Notes under the pieces: generated by a model
Databases searched by the model: none
What the model was told of the DNA's origin: nothing
What the model saw: the letters and a program-made list of their open reading frames with translations, nothing else
Shown here: piece by piece, positions 6,126 to 12,564 of the stretch
Position numbering within the stretch: position 1 is the stretch's first letter
Layout of the letters: the number at the start of each line of letters is the position of its first letter
Program-made: the position numbers and the translations under genes
DNA from: Rhodovulum sp.
GTDB lineage: Bacteria; Pseudomonadota; Alphaproteobacteria; Rhodobacterales; Rhodobacteraceae
Reading direction: 5' to 3'
Assembly: GCA_020637615.1 (NCBI GenBank)
Contig: JACKKC010000046.1
Coordinates: forward strand, 1 to 13,989
DNA length: 13,989 nucleotides

Positions 6126-6836
6126 TCGCGGGGAGACCCGTGGCATCGAATGGATGATCGCCAGGGCCTCGGGTACGAGTTCGCACCAGCGATCCACGGG
6201 ACCATCATCACCCGGGTTCTTCATCTTGCGGACCAGAATTCCGGCCGCCTGCTCTGCACTCGCTTCGTCCGGGTCATTCCAGCAGAGACCAGAGATCTCG
6301 CTCTCGCGCCTGGTCGAGAAGACTGCCATGGCAATGATCTTGTGCCTGGGGGGCTGATCGGCGGCGCCGCTGCGACCGCTCGACGAAATGCGCCATCAAC
6401 TTGTCGAGTTCGTCCTGCGTGGGGCGCCGGCCGCGCTGTTTCGACTTGGCGATGTAGCCAAGCCGCTTGCAGACCGTCATTGCATCCTTCATAGCCCCCC
6501 CGTCGAGCGGATAGCCCCACGCCGGGCGGGCGATGGCGAAAACGCTCGACAGGTGCCACATGTAGTTCCCGACGGTGGACGGCGCTCTGTCGCCATCGAG
6601 GAGCCCCTTGGCGAAGGCGACAAGATGATCGCTGCGGATGTCCTCGCAGGCCATGCTCGCGATATCGTCCTCTCGGATCGCACGGAGAGCCCGGCTCTTC
6701 GTTTTCTTGAGGTCCCGCTCGCGCTCGAACGTTTGGCTGATGCTCAGAACGACTCTGCCGCCACGCTTCTTGCGGATCCGCGCGCACCAGGTCGACGGGC
6801 CCCCTTTTTCGGTTTCACTTCCGAGATCGTTCCCAT
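6126..6836 (-). pseudogene. Tyrosine recombinase (phage/island integrase), frameshifted and truncated
   Basis: The natural start is probably the ATG at 6836 (MGTISEVKPKKG). One base appears lost near the C5T5 run at 6800-6809, after which a second frame carries TWCARIRKKRGGRVVLSISQTF, the DNA-binding region (LKKTKSRALRAI, STVGNYMWHLSSVFAIARPAWGYPL) and RRPTQDELDKLM. An extra G in the six-G run at 6348-6353 returns it to the first frame for MAVFSTRRESEISGLCWND, the Arg I box of the catalytic domain. It breaks off after ELVPEALAIIHSMPR at about 6126, where IS21 sequence begins, so the HxxR, His and catalytic Tyr boxes are gone. An arm-binding segment after SQTFERERD also looks shortened. It is divergent from dusA, the known target gene of a family of island integrases. 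Confidence 0.8.
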
Positions 6837-6958
6837 CTCGGTCGTCTCTTGGTGCTAATCGGTATGGTCCAAGTGCCAATCTATAGCACCGTACCGCAAA
6901 AACGGCAGGGAATCGGGCGGAATGGTACTGAATCGGTAACATCAGGCGCGCAGAATAA
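6837..6958. promoter_or_regulatory. Integrase-dusA intergenic region with direct repeats
   Basis: 122 bases between two divergent starts, AT-richer than the flanking core DNA. It holds a near-identical direct repeat, GGTGCTAATCGGTA at 6851-6864 and GGTACTGAATCGGTA at 6924-6938, about 73 bases apart, with an inverted partial match (GCACCGTACC) between them at 6886-6895. It must carry the promoters of both genes. The repeats could be integrase arm sites or operators; this is inferred from position. Confidence 0.45.
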
Positions 6959-7012
6959 ATGATTGATAAATCGCTAAAATTTGAAAGATCAGACGCTTAT
7001 CGACTATCCGTC
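6959..7012 (+). other. AT-rich, apparently foreign 5' end of dusA (integration junction)
   Basis: This 54-base segment has 19 G or C bases (about 35%), against roughly 70% or more in the rest of dusA. The switch occurs within a few bases of GCGCCGATGATGGACTGG, the conserved APMMDW coding segment, which is where dusA-targeting islands are reported to recombine. It is read as the inner edge of an att site. A second att copy was not found in the window. Confidence 0.6.
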
Positions 7013-7972
7013 GCGCCGATGATGGACTGGACGGACCGGCATTGCCGGGTGTTCCACCGCGGTTTCACGCGGCGGGCGCTGCTTCATACCGAGATGGTCA
7101 CGGCCGCGGCGGTGCTGCACGGGGACCGCGGGCGGCTGCTGGCGTATCACCCGCTCGAGCGCCCGCTCGCGCTGCAACTTGGCGGCTCGGATCCCGCGCT
7201 GCTGGCGGCGGCCGCGCGCATCGGCGCCGAGGCGGGATACGATGCGATCGACCTCAATGTCGGCTGCCCCTCGGACCGGGTGCAATCGGGCTGCTTCGGC
7301 GCCGCGCTGATGCGGGAGCCGCAGCTCGTGGCCGAATGCGCCGCGGCGATGATCGCGGCCGCCGGCCCGGTGCCGGTCTCGGTCAAGTGCCGCATCGGCG
7401 TCGACGAGCAGGATCCGGAGGCGGTGCTGCCCGCCTTCCTCGCGATGCTCGCCGGAGCCGGGGTGCGCCGGGTCGCCATCCATGCCCGCAAGGCCTGGCT
7501 GCAGGGCCTCAGCCCGAAGGAGAACCGCGAGATCCCGCCGCTCGACCACGATCTGGTCCTGCGCATGAAGGCCGCCTTCCCCGATCTCGCGATCGTCATC
7601 AACGGCGGCATCATGGACCTCGACATGGCAGGGGGCTTTCTCGACCGCGGCCTCGACGGGGTGATGATCGGGCGCGCCGCCTATCGCACGCCGGCGCTGC
7701 TCGGCGCGGTCGACCGCCGCATCTTCGGCGCGCCGGGGCCGGACGTCGAGCCGGAGGCCGCGGTGCTCGCCATGCTGCCCTATATCGAGGCGGAACGGAT
7801 GTGCGGCACCGGGCTCCAGGCGATCACGCGCCACATGCTCGGCGCCTTCCAGGGCCGGCCGGGCGCGCGCGCCTGGCGCCGCCGGCTCTCGGAGGATGCC
7901 CACCGACCCGGCGCCGGGCCCGAGCTGGTCGCGGCGGCCCTGGCAATGGTGGGGGAGAGGGTCGCGGCCTGA
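6959..7972 (+). CDS. dusA: tRNA-dihydrouridine(20/20a) synthase DusA
   Basis: 337 residues, the usual length. DusA reduces uridine 20/20a in the tRNA D-loop to dihydrouridine using FMN and NADPH. The TIM-barrel signatures are APMMDWTDRHCR (19-30), LQLGGSDP (72-79), DLNVGCPSDRVQSG (98-111) with catalytic Cys103, VKCRIGVD, HARKAWLQGLSPKENRE (a DusA hallmark), NGGI and GVMIGRAAY. The start at 6959 is the only in-frame start before the conserved core, and no clear Shine-Dalgarno precedes it. Codons 1-18 (ATT, AAA, CTA, TTT, AGA, TCA and others) are AT-rich and unlike the rest of the gene, which is strongly GC-biased from codon 19 on. This fits replacement of the original 5' end by island DNA. It converges on the minus-strand DUF1289 gene. 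Confidence 0.93.
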   Translation: MIDKSLKFERSDAYRLSVAPMMDWTDRHCRVFHRGFTRRALLHTEMVTAAAVLHGDRGRLLAYHPLERPLALQLGGSDPALLAAAARIGAEAGYDAIDLNVGCPSDRVQSGCFGAALMREPQLVAECAAAMIAAAGPVPVSVKCRIGVDEQDPEAVLPAFLAMLAGAGVRRVAIHARKAWLQGLSPKENREIPPLDHDLVLRMKAAFPDLAIVINGGIMDLDMAGGFLDRGLDGVMIGRAAYRTPALLGAVDRRIFGAPGPDVEPEAAVLAMLPYIEAERMCGTGLQAITRHMLGAFQGRPGARAWRRRLSEDAHRPGAGPELVAAALAMVGERVAA

Positions 7973-8054
7973 TGTGCGCGCCGCCCGGACCGCGCCGCGG
8001 CGCGTCCAGGCTTACCGGTATCCGGGTGACTGCCTGAGGCCGGCGTCCGTCCCC

Positions 8055-8199
8055 CGTGGCGCCACCGCCTTCTCTTGGCGGATTTGGCAGGTGACAAATC
8101 CGCGCGCGCCTGGCTGCCGTCACGCCGGAGGCGTGCCTTCGGCACGACGGTAGGCGCGACAAGCGCGCCCGCCAGGCAGGCGCGCGCGGATTTCCTGCC
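8055..8199. repeat. Nested inverted repeats downstream of dusA
   Basis: The palindrome GTGGCGCCAC (8055-8064) is followed by a long inverted repeat. Its core arms AAATCCGCGCGCGCCTG are identical at 8096-8112 (+) and 8177-8193 (reverse complement), with extra pairing through GGCAGG at the outer edges. Inside the loop lies a 32-base palindrome, 8118-8149, which can fold as two alternative hairpins sharing GTG: CACGCC/GGCGTG with loop GGA, or CGTGCC/GGCACG with loop TTC. It lies between convergent genes and may act as a two-way terminator, but the structure is richer than a simple terminator needs. Confidence 0.7.
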
Positions 8200-8249
8200 G
8201 ACGGTGCAGCCCGACCCCCTCGGTCGCCGCGCTCGCGCGCTCCAACCGA

Positions 8250-8288
8250 CGAACCGGCGCGAGGCAGTGCCTCGCCTTTGCCGGTTCG
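8250..8288. terminator. Strong hairpin between dusA and the DUF1289 gene
   Basis: The outer arms CGAACCGGC (8250-8258) and GCCGGTTCG (8280-8288) are perfectly complementary. The inner arms GCGAGGC (8259-8265) and GCCTCGC (8269-8275) close over loop AGT, with a CTTT bulge on one side. It lies 28 bases past the stop of the minus-strand operon. No T-run follows, so termination is inferred from position and stability. Confidence 0.6.
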
Positions 8289-8315
8289 GGGGTGTCCCCG
8301 GGCCGATCGGGGCGG

Positions 8316-8570
8316 TCAGCCCTGCCCGGATCCCTCCCGCCGGGCGAGCCGCGCCGCCCGGCCGCCGCGGCGGGCGGGGGCGAGCAGCGGGGCGCGGCCG
8401 GGCAGCTCCGCCATCACCGCGCGCCGCGCCTCGGGGGACATCCGGCCCCAGCCGGTGATCTCCTCGATCGAGCGGTAGCAGCCCATGCAGAGCCGCGCCT
8501 CGGGGTGCACCACGCAGACCTTGATGCAGGGGCTCTCCACTGCCTCCCGGCGCCAGACCTCGTCGCTCAT
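8316..8570 (-). CDS. DUF1289 domain protein (small cysteine-rich, probable metal/Fe-S binding)
   Basis: 84 residues from the ATG at 8570, which overlaps the ruvX stop as ATGA. Four cysteines at 15, 19, 28 and 31 form the family pattern SPCxxxC...LCMGCYRSIEEIxxW, followed by MSPEARRAVMAELPGR (44-59), the typical DUF1289 tail. The C terminus is Arg/Ala/Gly-rich and probably disordered. The function is unknown; the cysteine spacing suggests a metal or iron-sulfur site. It is last in the ccmI-ruvX-DUF1289 series and probably translated by coupling to ruvX. Confidence 0.85.
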   Translation of the reverse strand: MSDEVWRREAVESPCIKVCVVHPEARLCMGCYRSIEEITGWGRMSPEARRAVMAELPGRAPLLAPARRGGRAARLARREGSGQG

Positions 8571-9055
8571 GGGCGTCCCGCCGCCAGATGGCCGAGCCGG
8601 TCCAGCAGCCCCTGCAGGATGTAGCCCGCCGCCACGTGGTCGATCACCTCGGCGCGGCGCCGGCGCGAGGCATCCGCCGCGAGGAGCGCGCGCTCCGCGG
8701 CGACGGTCGAAAGCCGCTCGTCCCAGAAGGTGATCGGCATCCCGGTCAGGGCCGCGATGTTGCGCGCGAAGGCGCGGGCCGACTGGCAGCGCGGGCCTTC
8801 GCTCCCGTCCATGTTCCGCGGCAGGCCGATCACCAGCCCGCCGATGCCGCGCGCCTCCGCCCGGCCGAGCAGATCCGCGGCATCGGCCCTGAAGCCGCGG
8901 CGCCGGATCGTGGCCAGGGGCGAGGCGATGCGCCGGCCGGTGTCGGAGACCGCGAGGCCGATGGTCTTCGTGCCGAGGTCGAGCCCCATCAGCGCCGCCC
9001 CCGGCGCAAGCGCCGCGGCGAAGGCCGCGGCATCCTCGTGGATCGCCGCCGTCAC
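8567..9055 (-). CDS. ruvX: Putative pre-16S rRNA nuclease / RuvX (YqgF) family
   Basis: 162 residues from GTG 9055, which overlaps the ccmI stop as GTGA. The RNase-H-like fold motifs are present: LMGLDLGTKTIGLAVSD near residue 22 with the catalytic Asp, VIGLPRNMDGSEGPR in the middle, ITFWDERLSTVAAERAL with the Asp-Glu-Arg triad, and IDHVAAGYILQGLLD at the end. The family trims the 5' end of 16S rRNA precursor and was earlier described as a Holliday-junction resolvase. The N terminus is about 20 residues longer than in E. coli YqgF (TAAIHEDAAAFAAALAPGA). The two 4-base overlaps indicate translational coupling with ccmI and the DUF1289 gene. Confidence 0.92.
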   Translation of the reverse strand: MTAAIHEDAAAFAAALAPGAALMGLDLGTKTIGLAVSDTGRRIASPLATIRRRGFRADAADLLGRAEARGIGGLVIGLPRNMDGSEGPRCQSARAFARNIAALTGMPITFWDERLSTVAAERALLAADASRRRRAEVIDHVAAGYILQGLLDRLGHLAAGRP

Positions 9056-10206
9056 GGGGCGAGCCCCGCATCGCGTGCCGCCGCCGCAATCTGCGCCAGC
9101 GCCGCCGGATCCCCGGCGAAGACGTCGCCGGCCTCGTCGCGGATGCGTCCCGCCTCCTCCGCGCGCCCGAGCACGCCGAGCGAGCGGATCAGCTGCGCCC
9201 AGTCCTCGGGCGGCCCGCCCTCCGTCGCCAGCCGCCCCGCCAACCGGTCGACCATGCCCTCGATCATCGCCTGGCGCTCGCCGGCCGGCATCGCGCCGGC
9301 CGCCTCGACCTCCGCCGGGCCGGGGCCGCGTGCGGGCCCGGGTGGCGGCAAGCCGGCCTGGGCGGCCAGTTCCTCGATCACCGGCGCGATCGCCTTGACC
9401 CAGGGCGCGTCCGGCGGTCCCTCCTCGAGCAGCCGGCTCCAGATCGGATAGGCGCGCTCGGGCTGGTCGTTCTGGATGAAGAGCAGGCCGGAGAAATAGC
9501 GCCCCGAGGGATCCTCGGGATCCTTCGCGAGCCCGGCGGCCAGCACCGCCTCCGCCTCGGGCGAAATCCGGCCGCCCTCCGCGGCGATCATGAGCCCCGC
9601 CAGCGACACGAGCTCGTGGCCGGGAACCGCCTCGCCCTGGATCTCGATCACCCGCCGCTGGGCGTCGACCGCCTCGGCCATGCGCCCCATGCCGGCGAGG
9701 CTCGTCACCAGCAGCCGGTGGCCCTGCAGGTCGTCGGGCCGGCCTTCCAGCACCTTCTGCAGCTGGGCGATCAGCGCGGCCCCGTCGTTGCGCTCGGCCT
9801 CGATCGCGGCGATCTGCGCCTGGCGCTCGCGCAAGGGCTGGTCCGGCATGCCCGGGGCGCCGAGCTGGAGATAGGCCGCGCCGACGCCCGCGCCCGCCAG
9901 CACCAGCGCCGCCAGCGCCGCGGCGCGCGACAGGCCCCGGGGGGCGGGGCCCGCGGAGGCTTCCGCGCCTTCGGCATCGGCGGCGGCGAGCAGGCGGCGC
10001 GAGACCTCGATGCGGGTCGCCTCCGCCTCCTCGGCGCTGAGGATCCCCCGCGCCCGGTCGGCATCGATCTCGCGAAGCTGGTCGCGGAAGACCTGCATGT
10101 CGTGGCTCGCGCGCCGGGCGAGCCGGCCCGAACCGCGCAGGAGCGGCGCCAGGACGAGCGCGAGGCTGCCCAGCACCAGTGCCGCCGCGATTCCAAGGAA
10201 CACCAT
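9052..10206 (-). CDS. ccmI: c-type cytochrome biogenesis protein CcmI (CycH)
   Basis: 384 residues from the ATG at 10206. Two transmembrane segments (about 2-23 and 94-113) flank a cytoplasmic helical loop containing VFRDQLREIDADRARGILSAEEAEATRIEVSRRL, the signature of the CcmI N-terminal module; the loop region ends near PRGLSRA. After the second segment comes a periplasmic TPR-like domain (LQKVLEGRPDDLQGHRLL, AVDAQRRVIEIQG, ALAGLEKDP-type helices), extending to a Pro/Gly/Ala-rich hinge near 300 and a final helical part. CcmI delivers apocytochrome c to the CcmF/H haem lyase on the outer face of the inner membrane. It heads the operon with ruvX; the upstream gap carries a repeat element. Confidence 0.9.
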   Translation of the reverse strand: MVFLGIAAALVLGSLALVLAPLLRGSGRLARRASHDMQVFRDQLREIDADRARGILSAEEAEATRIEVSRRLLAAADAEGAEASAGPAPRGLSRAAALAALVLAGAGVGAAYLQLGAPGMPDQPLRERQAQIAAIEAERNDGAALIAQLQKVLEGRPDDLQGHRLLVTSLAGMGRMAEAVDAQRRVIEIQGEAVPGHELVSLAGLMIAAEGGRISPEAEAVLAAGLAKDPEDPSGRYFSGLLFIQNDQPERAYPIWSRLLEEGPPDAPWVKAIAPVIEELAAQAGLPPPGPARGPGPAEVEAAGAMPAGERQAMIEGMVDRLAGRLATEGGPPEDWAQLIRSLGVLGRAEEAGRIRDEAGDVFAGDPAALAQIAAAARDAGLAP

Positions 10207-10290
10207 CAGGCAAGCATCCGAGTCAGGCGATTTCCGCGCCGGACCCTAGCTTCGGCGACGGCCGGGCACAACGGCGCATGAAGAGGACCC

Positions 10291-10444
10291 CGAGGCGATC
10301 GCGTTTGGGTCTCTCTCTCCTTCGACCTCACCGCCACAAATGAGGGCAGCGACCCGGGCGGAAGCGGAGCGCCCGCGTCGTGCCGGAGGCACGCCTTCGG
10401 CGTGACGTGGCGGGGCGGGCGCTGCCTCGCGGCGCCCGCCGGGC
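10291..10444 (+). repeat. Interspersed intergenic repeat, copy A
   Basis: It aligns with the reverse complement of 12245-12381 over its whole length. Shared blocks in order: GAGGCG..TCGC.TTTGG, TTCGACCT..CCGCCAC, GGGCAGCG, CCCGGGCGG, GCGGAGCGCCCGC, GGCGGGGCGGGCGCTGCC and CCCGCCGGGC. Copy A carries about 30 extra bases in the middle, which are the 32-base palindrome (10376-10407) between arms AGCGCCCGC and GCGGGCGCT. Its nature is unknown; REP-like or MITE-like sequence is possible. Confidence 0.7.
10376..10407. repeat. 32-base palindrome, second copy
   Basis: It reads 30 of 32 bases the same as the reverse complement of 8118-8149; the two differences are A/G at position 11 and C/T at position 22. 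It folds as GTGCC/GGCAC with loop GGA, and CGCC/GGCG with loop TTC. It is flanked by the inverted arms AGCGCCCGC (10368-10376) and GCGGGCGCT (10415-10423), so it occupies the loop of another palindrome. Confidence 0.75.
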
Positions 10445-10536
10445 CGGATGGTGACACCAGGCACGCCCGGAGCCCGGGCGGGGGCGTTGCCAAATGTCCT
10501 TCCCCGAAGCACCCCCGTCGCGCTGGCCGCTCCGCG

Positions 10537-11373
10537 TCAGTCCCCCGCCGGCATCCGGTAGGGCCGGTCGCCGGCGAGGCTCGGGATCCGGGCGCGCACC
10601 TTCTCCACCTCGGCGAGATCGATGGTCGCCAGCACCAGGCCGGGCTCGTCGCCGCCCTCGGCGATCACCTCGCCCCAGGGGCCGACGATCAGCGAATGGC
10701 CGTAGCAGGCGCCGCCGCCCGCGACCGGCCCCACCGCGCCGGGGGCGACCACGAAGGCGCCGTTCTCGATCGCGCGCGCCCGGTTCAGCACCCGCCAATG
10801 CGCCTCGCCGGTGCGTCGGGTGAAGGCCGCCGGCACCGCGAGGATCTCGGCGCCCGCCCTGGCGAGATCGCGGTAGAGCAGCGGAAAACGCAGGTCGTAG
10901 CAGACGCTCATGCCGATGAGGCCGAAGGGCGTCCGCGCCAGCGTCGCCGCGCCGCCCGGGCCGACCCGGTCGCTTTCGCGATAGGTCTCGGTTTCGGATA
11001 GCGCGACGTCGAAGAGATGGATCTTGTCGTAGCGCGCCCGGATCCGGCCGGTGTCGTCGAGAAGGATGCTGCGGTTGCGGAGCCGACCCTCCGGCCCGGG
11101 GATCGCCAGCGAGCCGATCAGCATCCAGACCCCGTGCCGGGCGGCGAAATCCGCGAGGCCGGCCAGCACCGGATGCTCCGCCTCCGTCGCGGTCGGCGGC
11201 ACCACCGCCGCGCCCTCGGTGCGCAGGCCGCCGCAATATTCCGGCAGGGCGAGGAAGCGCGCGCCCTCGGCCACCGCGGCCTCGGCCAGCGCCAGCGCCT
11301 CGCCCAGCGCGCCCTCGAAATCGGGCCGGGGCCGGGTCTGGAGGCAGGCGATGCGGAGGGGGCGCGCGTTCAT
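10537..11373 (-). CDS. Carbon-nitrogen hydrolase, Nit1/Nit2-type (probable deaminated glutathione amidase)
   Basis: 278 residues from the ATG at 11373; a TTG at 11409 would add 12 residues that fit the family poorly. The nitrilase-superfamily triad is complete: Glu45 in FLALPEYCGG, Lys117 in YDKIHLFDV and Cys158 in GMSVCYDLRFP. The KIHLFDV and CYDLRFPLLYRDL patterns and AFTRRTGEAHW match the Nit branch, whose members hydrolyse the amide of deaminated glutathione, a metabolite-repair reaction. Substrate is inferred from subfamily motifs; omega-amidase is the alternative. In related genomes a similar gene often sits next to glutaredoxin and comF, which are not present here. It lies 67 bases downstream of the DUF1194 gene and could be read from the same promoter. 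Confidence 0.88.
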   Translation of the reverse strand: MNARPLRIACLQTRPRPDFEGALGEALALAEAAVAEGARFLALPEYCGGLRTEGAAVVPPTATEAEHPVLAGLADFAARHGVWMLIGSLAIPGPEGRLRNRSILLDDTGRIRARYDKIHLFDVALSETETYRESDRVGPGGAATLARTPFGLIGMSVCYDLRFPLLYRDLARAGAEILAVPAAFTRRTGEAHWRVLNRARAIENGAFVVAPGAVGPVAGGGACYGHSLIVGPWGEVIAEGGDEPGLVLATIDLAEVEKVRARIPSLAGDRPYRMPAGD

Positions 11374-11440
11374 GGCGCGATCCTGCCGGCTGTTTGCCCC
11401 GGAGATCAAGCCGGGAATGCGGACCCCGCCCGTGGCGCGC

Positions 11441-12136
11441 TCAGCGCCGTTCCGGCTCGAGCGCGCTGACCGCGCCCACCCCGAGCTCGCGCAGGAGCTT
11501 CATCCGCATCGCCCGCTCGAAATCGGTGTAATCCACCGCGCTCATCACGAAGGCGCCGGGCCCGGAGATCACGTAGCTCTCGTAATAGCGCTTCAGCGTC
11601 TCGCGGGTCGCGCCCACCACCAGCCCGTTGACGGTGACGCCCTCGAAGGGAAAGACGCGCCGCGCCATGTCCGGCGAGAAGCCCTCGTTGTTCGTGCCGT
11701 CCCCGGAGATGTCGAGGGTATGCGCCCAGCATTCCCGCCGCGTCTCCAGCGCCCGCGCCCCGAAGCCCATGGCGAAGCCGAGCGCGGTGGGATATTCGGT
11801 ATGGCTGCGCCCCAGCCCCCGGATCCGCGCCGCCACCGCCGCGAGATCGCGCTCCGAGCCGATCGCCACCCAATCCTGCCGCACCGATTGCTGGCTGCGC
11901 CCGCTCCATTCGTAGATCTGCAGCGCCACGTAATGCCCCGGCACCGCGAGGAAGGCGTCCACCACCTCGGGCGCGGTCAGGGCATGGGCGAGGCCGTCGT
12001 TCTGCAGCCCGTATTCCCAGGCGTCCACCGAGGAGGAGACGTCGAGCGCGAGGCTGAGCGCCAGCCGGCAGGTCTGCGCCGCCGCCGGTGCCGCCGCCAG
12101 CGCCGCCACCAGCCCCGCGGCGAGCAGCCGCCCCAC
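11441..12136 (-). CDS. DUF1194 family periplasmic VWA-like protein
   Basis: 231 residues from GTG 12136. This start gives a clean signal peptide (VGRLLAAGLVAALAAAPAAA, cleavage before QTC); no ATG exists in frame, and the nearby ATG at 12149 is in another frame. The mature part begins ALSLALDVSSSVDAWEY, whose DVSSS is a MIDAS DxSxS metal-binding motif. It continues with TEYPTALGFAMGFG, a HTLDISGDGTNNEGF loop and DFERAMRMKLLREL at the end. DUF1194 proteins are common in Rhodobacterales and have no assigned function; the VWA fold implies metal-dependent protein binding in the periplasm. The ribosome-binding site is weak (GGATC a few bases upstream). Confidence 0.85.
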   Translation of the reverse strand: MGRLLAAGLVAALAAAPAAAQTCRLALSLALDVSSSVDAWEYGLQNDGLAHALTAPEVVDAFLAVPGHYVALQIYEWSGRSQQSVRQDWVAIGSERDLAAVAARIRGLGRSHTEYPTALGFAMGFGARALETRRECWAHTLDISGDGTNNEGFSPDMARRVFPFEGVTVNGLVVGATRETLKRYYESYVISGPGAFVMSAVDYTDFERAMRMKLLRELGVGAVSALEPERR

Positions 12137-12244
12137 GAGAGATCCATGCGAGCGGCCCCGAGCCCGATCAAGCCGTCTCGCCCGCCCCCATCGCAGGGCA
12201 CCCCCCGCCGCCCGAGCCCCGAGCGCAGCTAGAGCAACCACCCC

Positions 12245-12381
12245 GCCCGGCGGGCACCGCCGGGCAGCGCCCGCCCCGCCCCCAAGGCGGGCGCTCCGCA
12301 CCCGCCCGGGCCGGGCGCTGCCCTTGTCTGGTGGCGGGAAGGTCGAAGAAGAAAGAATGCGCTCCAAATGCGAGCGCCTCG
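12245..12381 (-). repeat. Interspersed intergenic repeat, copy B
   Basis: The reverse-complement partner of 10291-10444, without the 32-base palindrome. In its place is a short CTTGG-like spacer between the arms AGCGCCCGCC (12266-12275) and GGCGGGCGCT (12286-12295), which form a perfect 10-bp stem. The similarity may continue at lower identity towards 12190. The orientation is opposite to copy A. Confidence 0.7.
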
Positions 12382-12530
12382 ACAAACGCCAGATCATCGC
12401 CGCCCCCTCCACCCAGCAGCCCGACAGACAGCACGGACCCTCGACCGCTTCGGGCACGCTGCACCGGCAAACCCTATGCCCCGCGGCGACAAACCGATCA
12501 AGGGGCCGGCGAGGCGGCGGTCCAACGGCG

Positions 12531-12564
12531 TTAACACTTTAATCCTTTAATTACAGCCACTTAA
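12531..12564. promoter_or_regulatory. AT-rich block with phased TTAA motifs
   Basis: TTAA occurs at 12531, 12539, 12547 and 12561: three at exactly 8-base spacing and a fourth 14 bases on. This AT island is isolated in very GC-rich DNA, past the end of the beta-glucosidase gene and about 400 bases upstream of the DUF1194 start. The CtrA consensus is TTAA-N7-TTAA, which this spacing does not match. It could be a promoter, a nucleoid-protein site or a terminator tail. Confidence 0.3.

Larger units (their letters stand above)
10207..10536. other. ccmI upstream intergenic region with repeat element
   Basis: 330 bases without a supported gene. Most of it (10291-10444) is copy A of the interspersed repeat described separately. 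The remaining 84 bases next to ccmI should contain its promoter, but no clear -35/-10 pair was seen. The 90 bases beside the amidase stop are GC-rich with CCCGG/CCGGG inverted matches near 10465-10480 that could terminate amidase transcription. Confidence 0.55.

Noticed and set aside
1..6958. A second copy of the dusA att core (GCGCCGATGATGG) marking the other island end
   Set aside because: Reading through the accessory region on both strands gave only short chance matches such as GCGATGATGCC near 2565; none extends far enough.
8567..10213. A single 548-codon protein covering ccmI and ruvX
   Set aside because: Its first two thirds are the out-of-frame shadow of ccmI; only the last 162 codons are the real ruvX, which starts at the GTGA overlap.
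12531..12564. A CtrA binding site
   Set aside because: The consensus needs seven bases between TTAA halves; the gaps here are four, four and ten.
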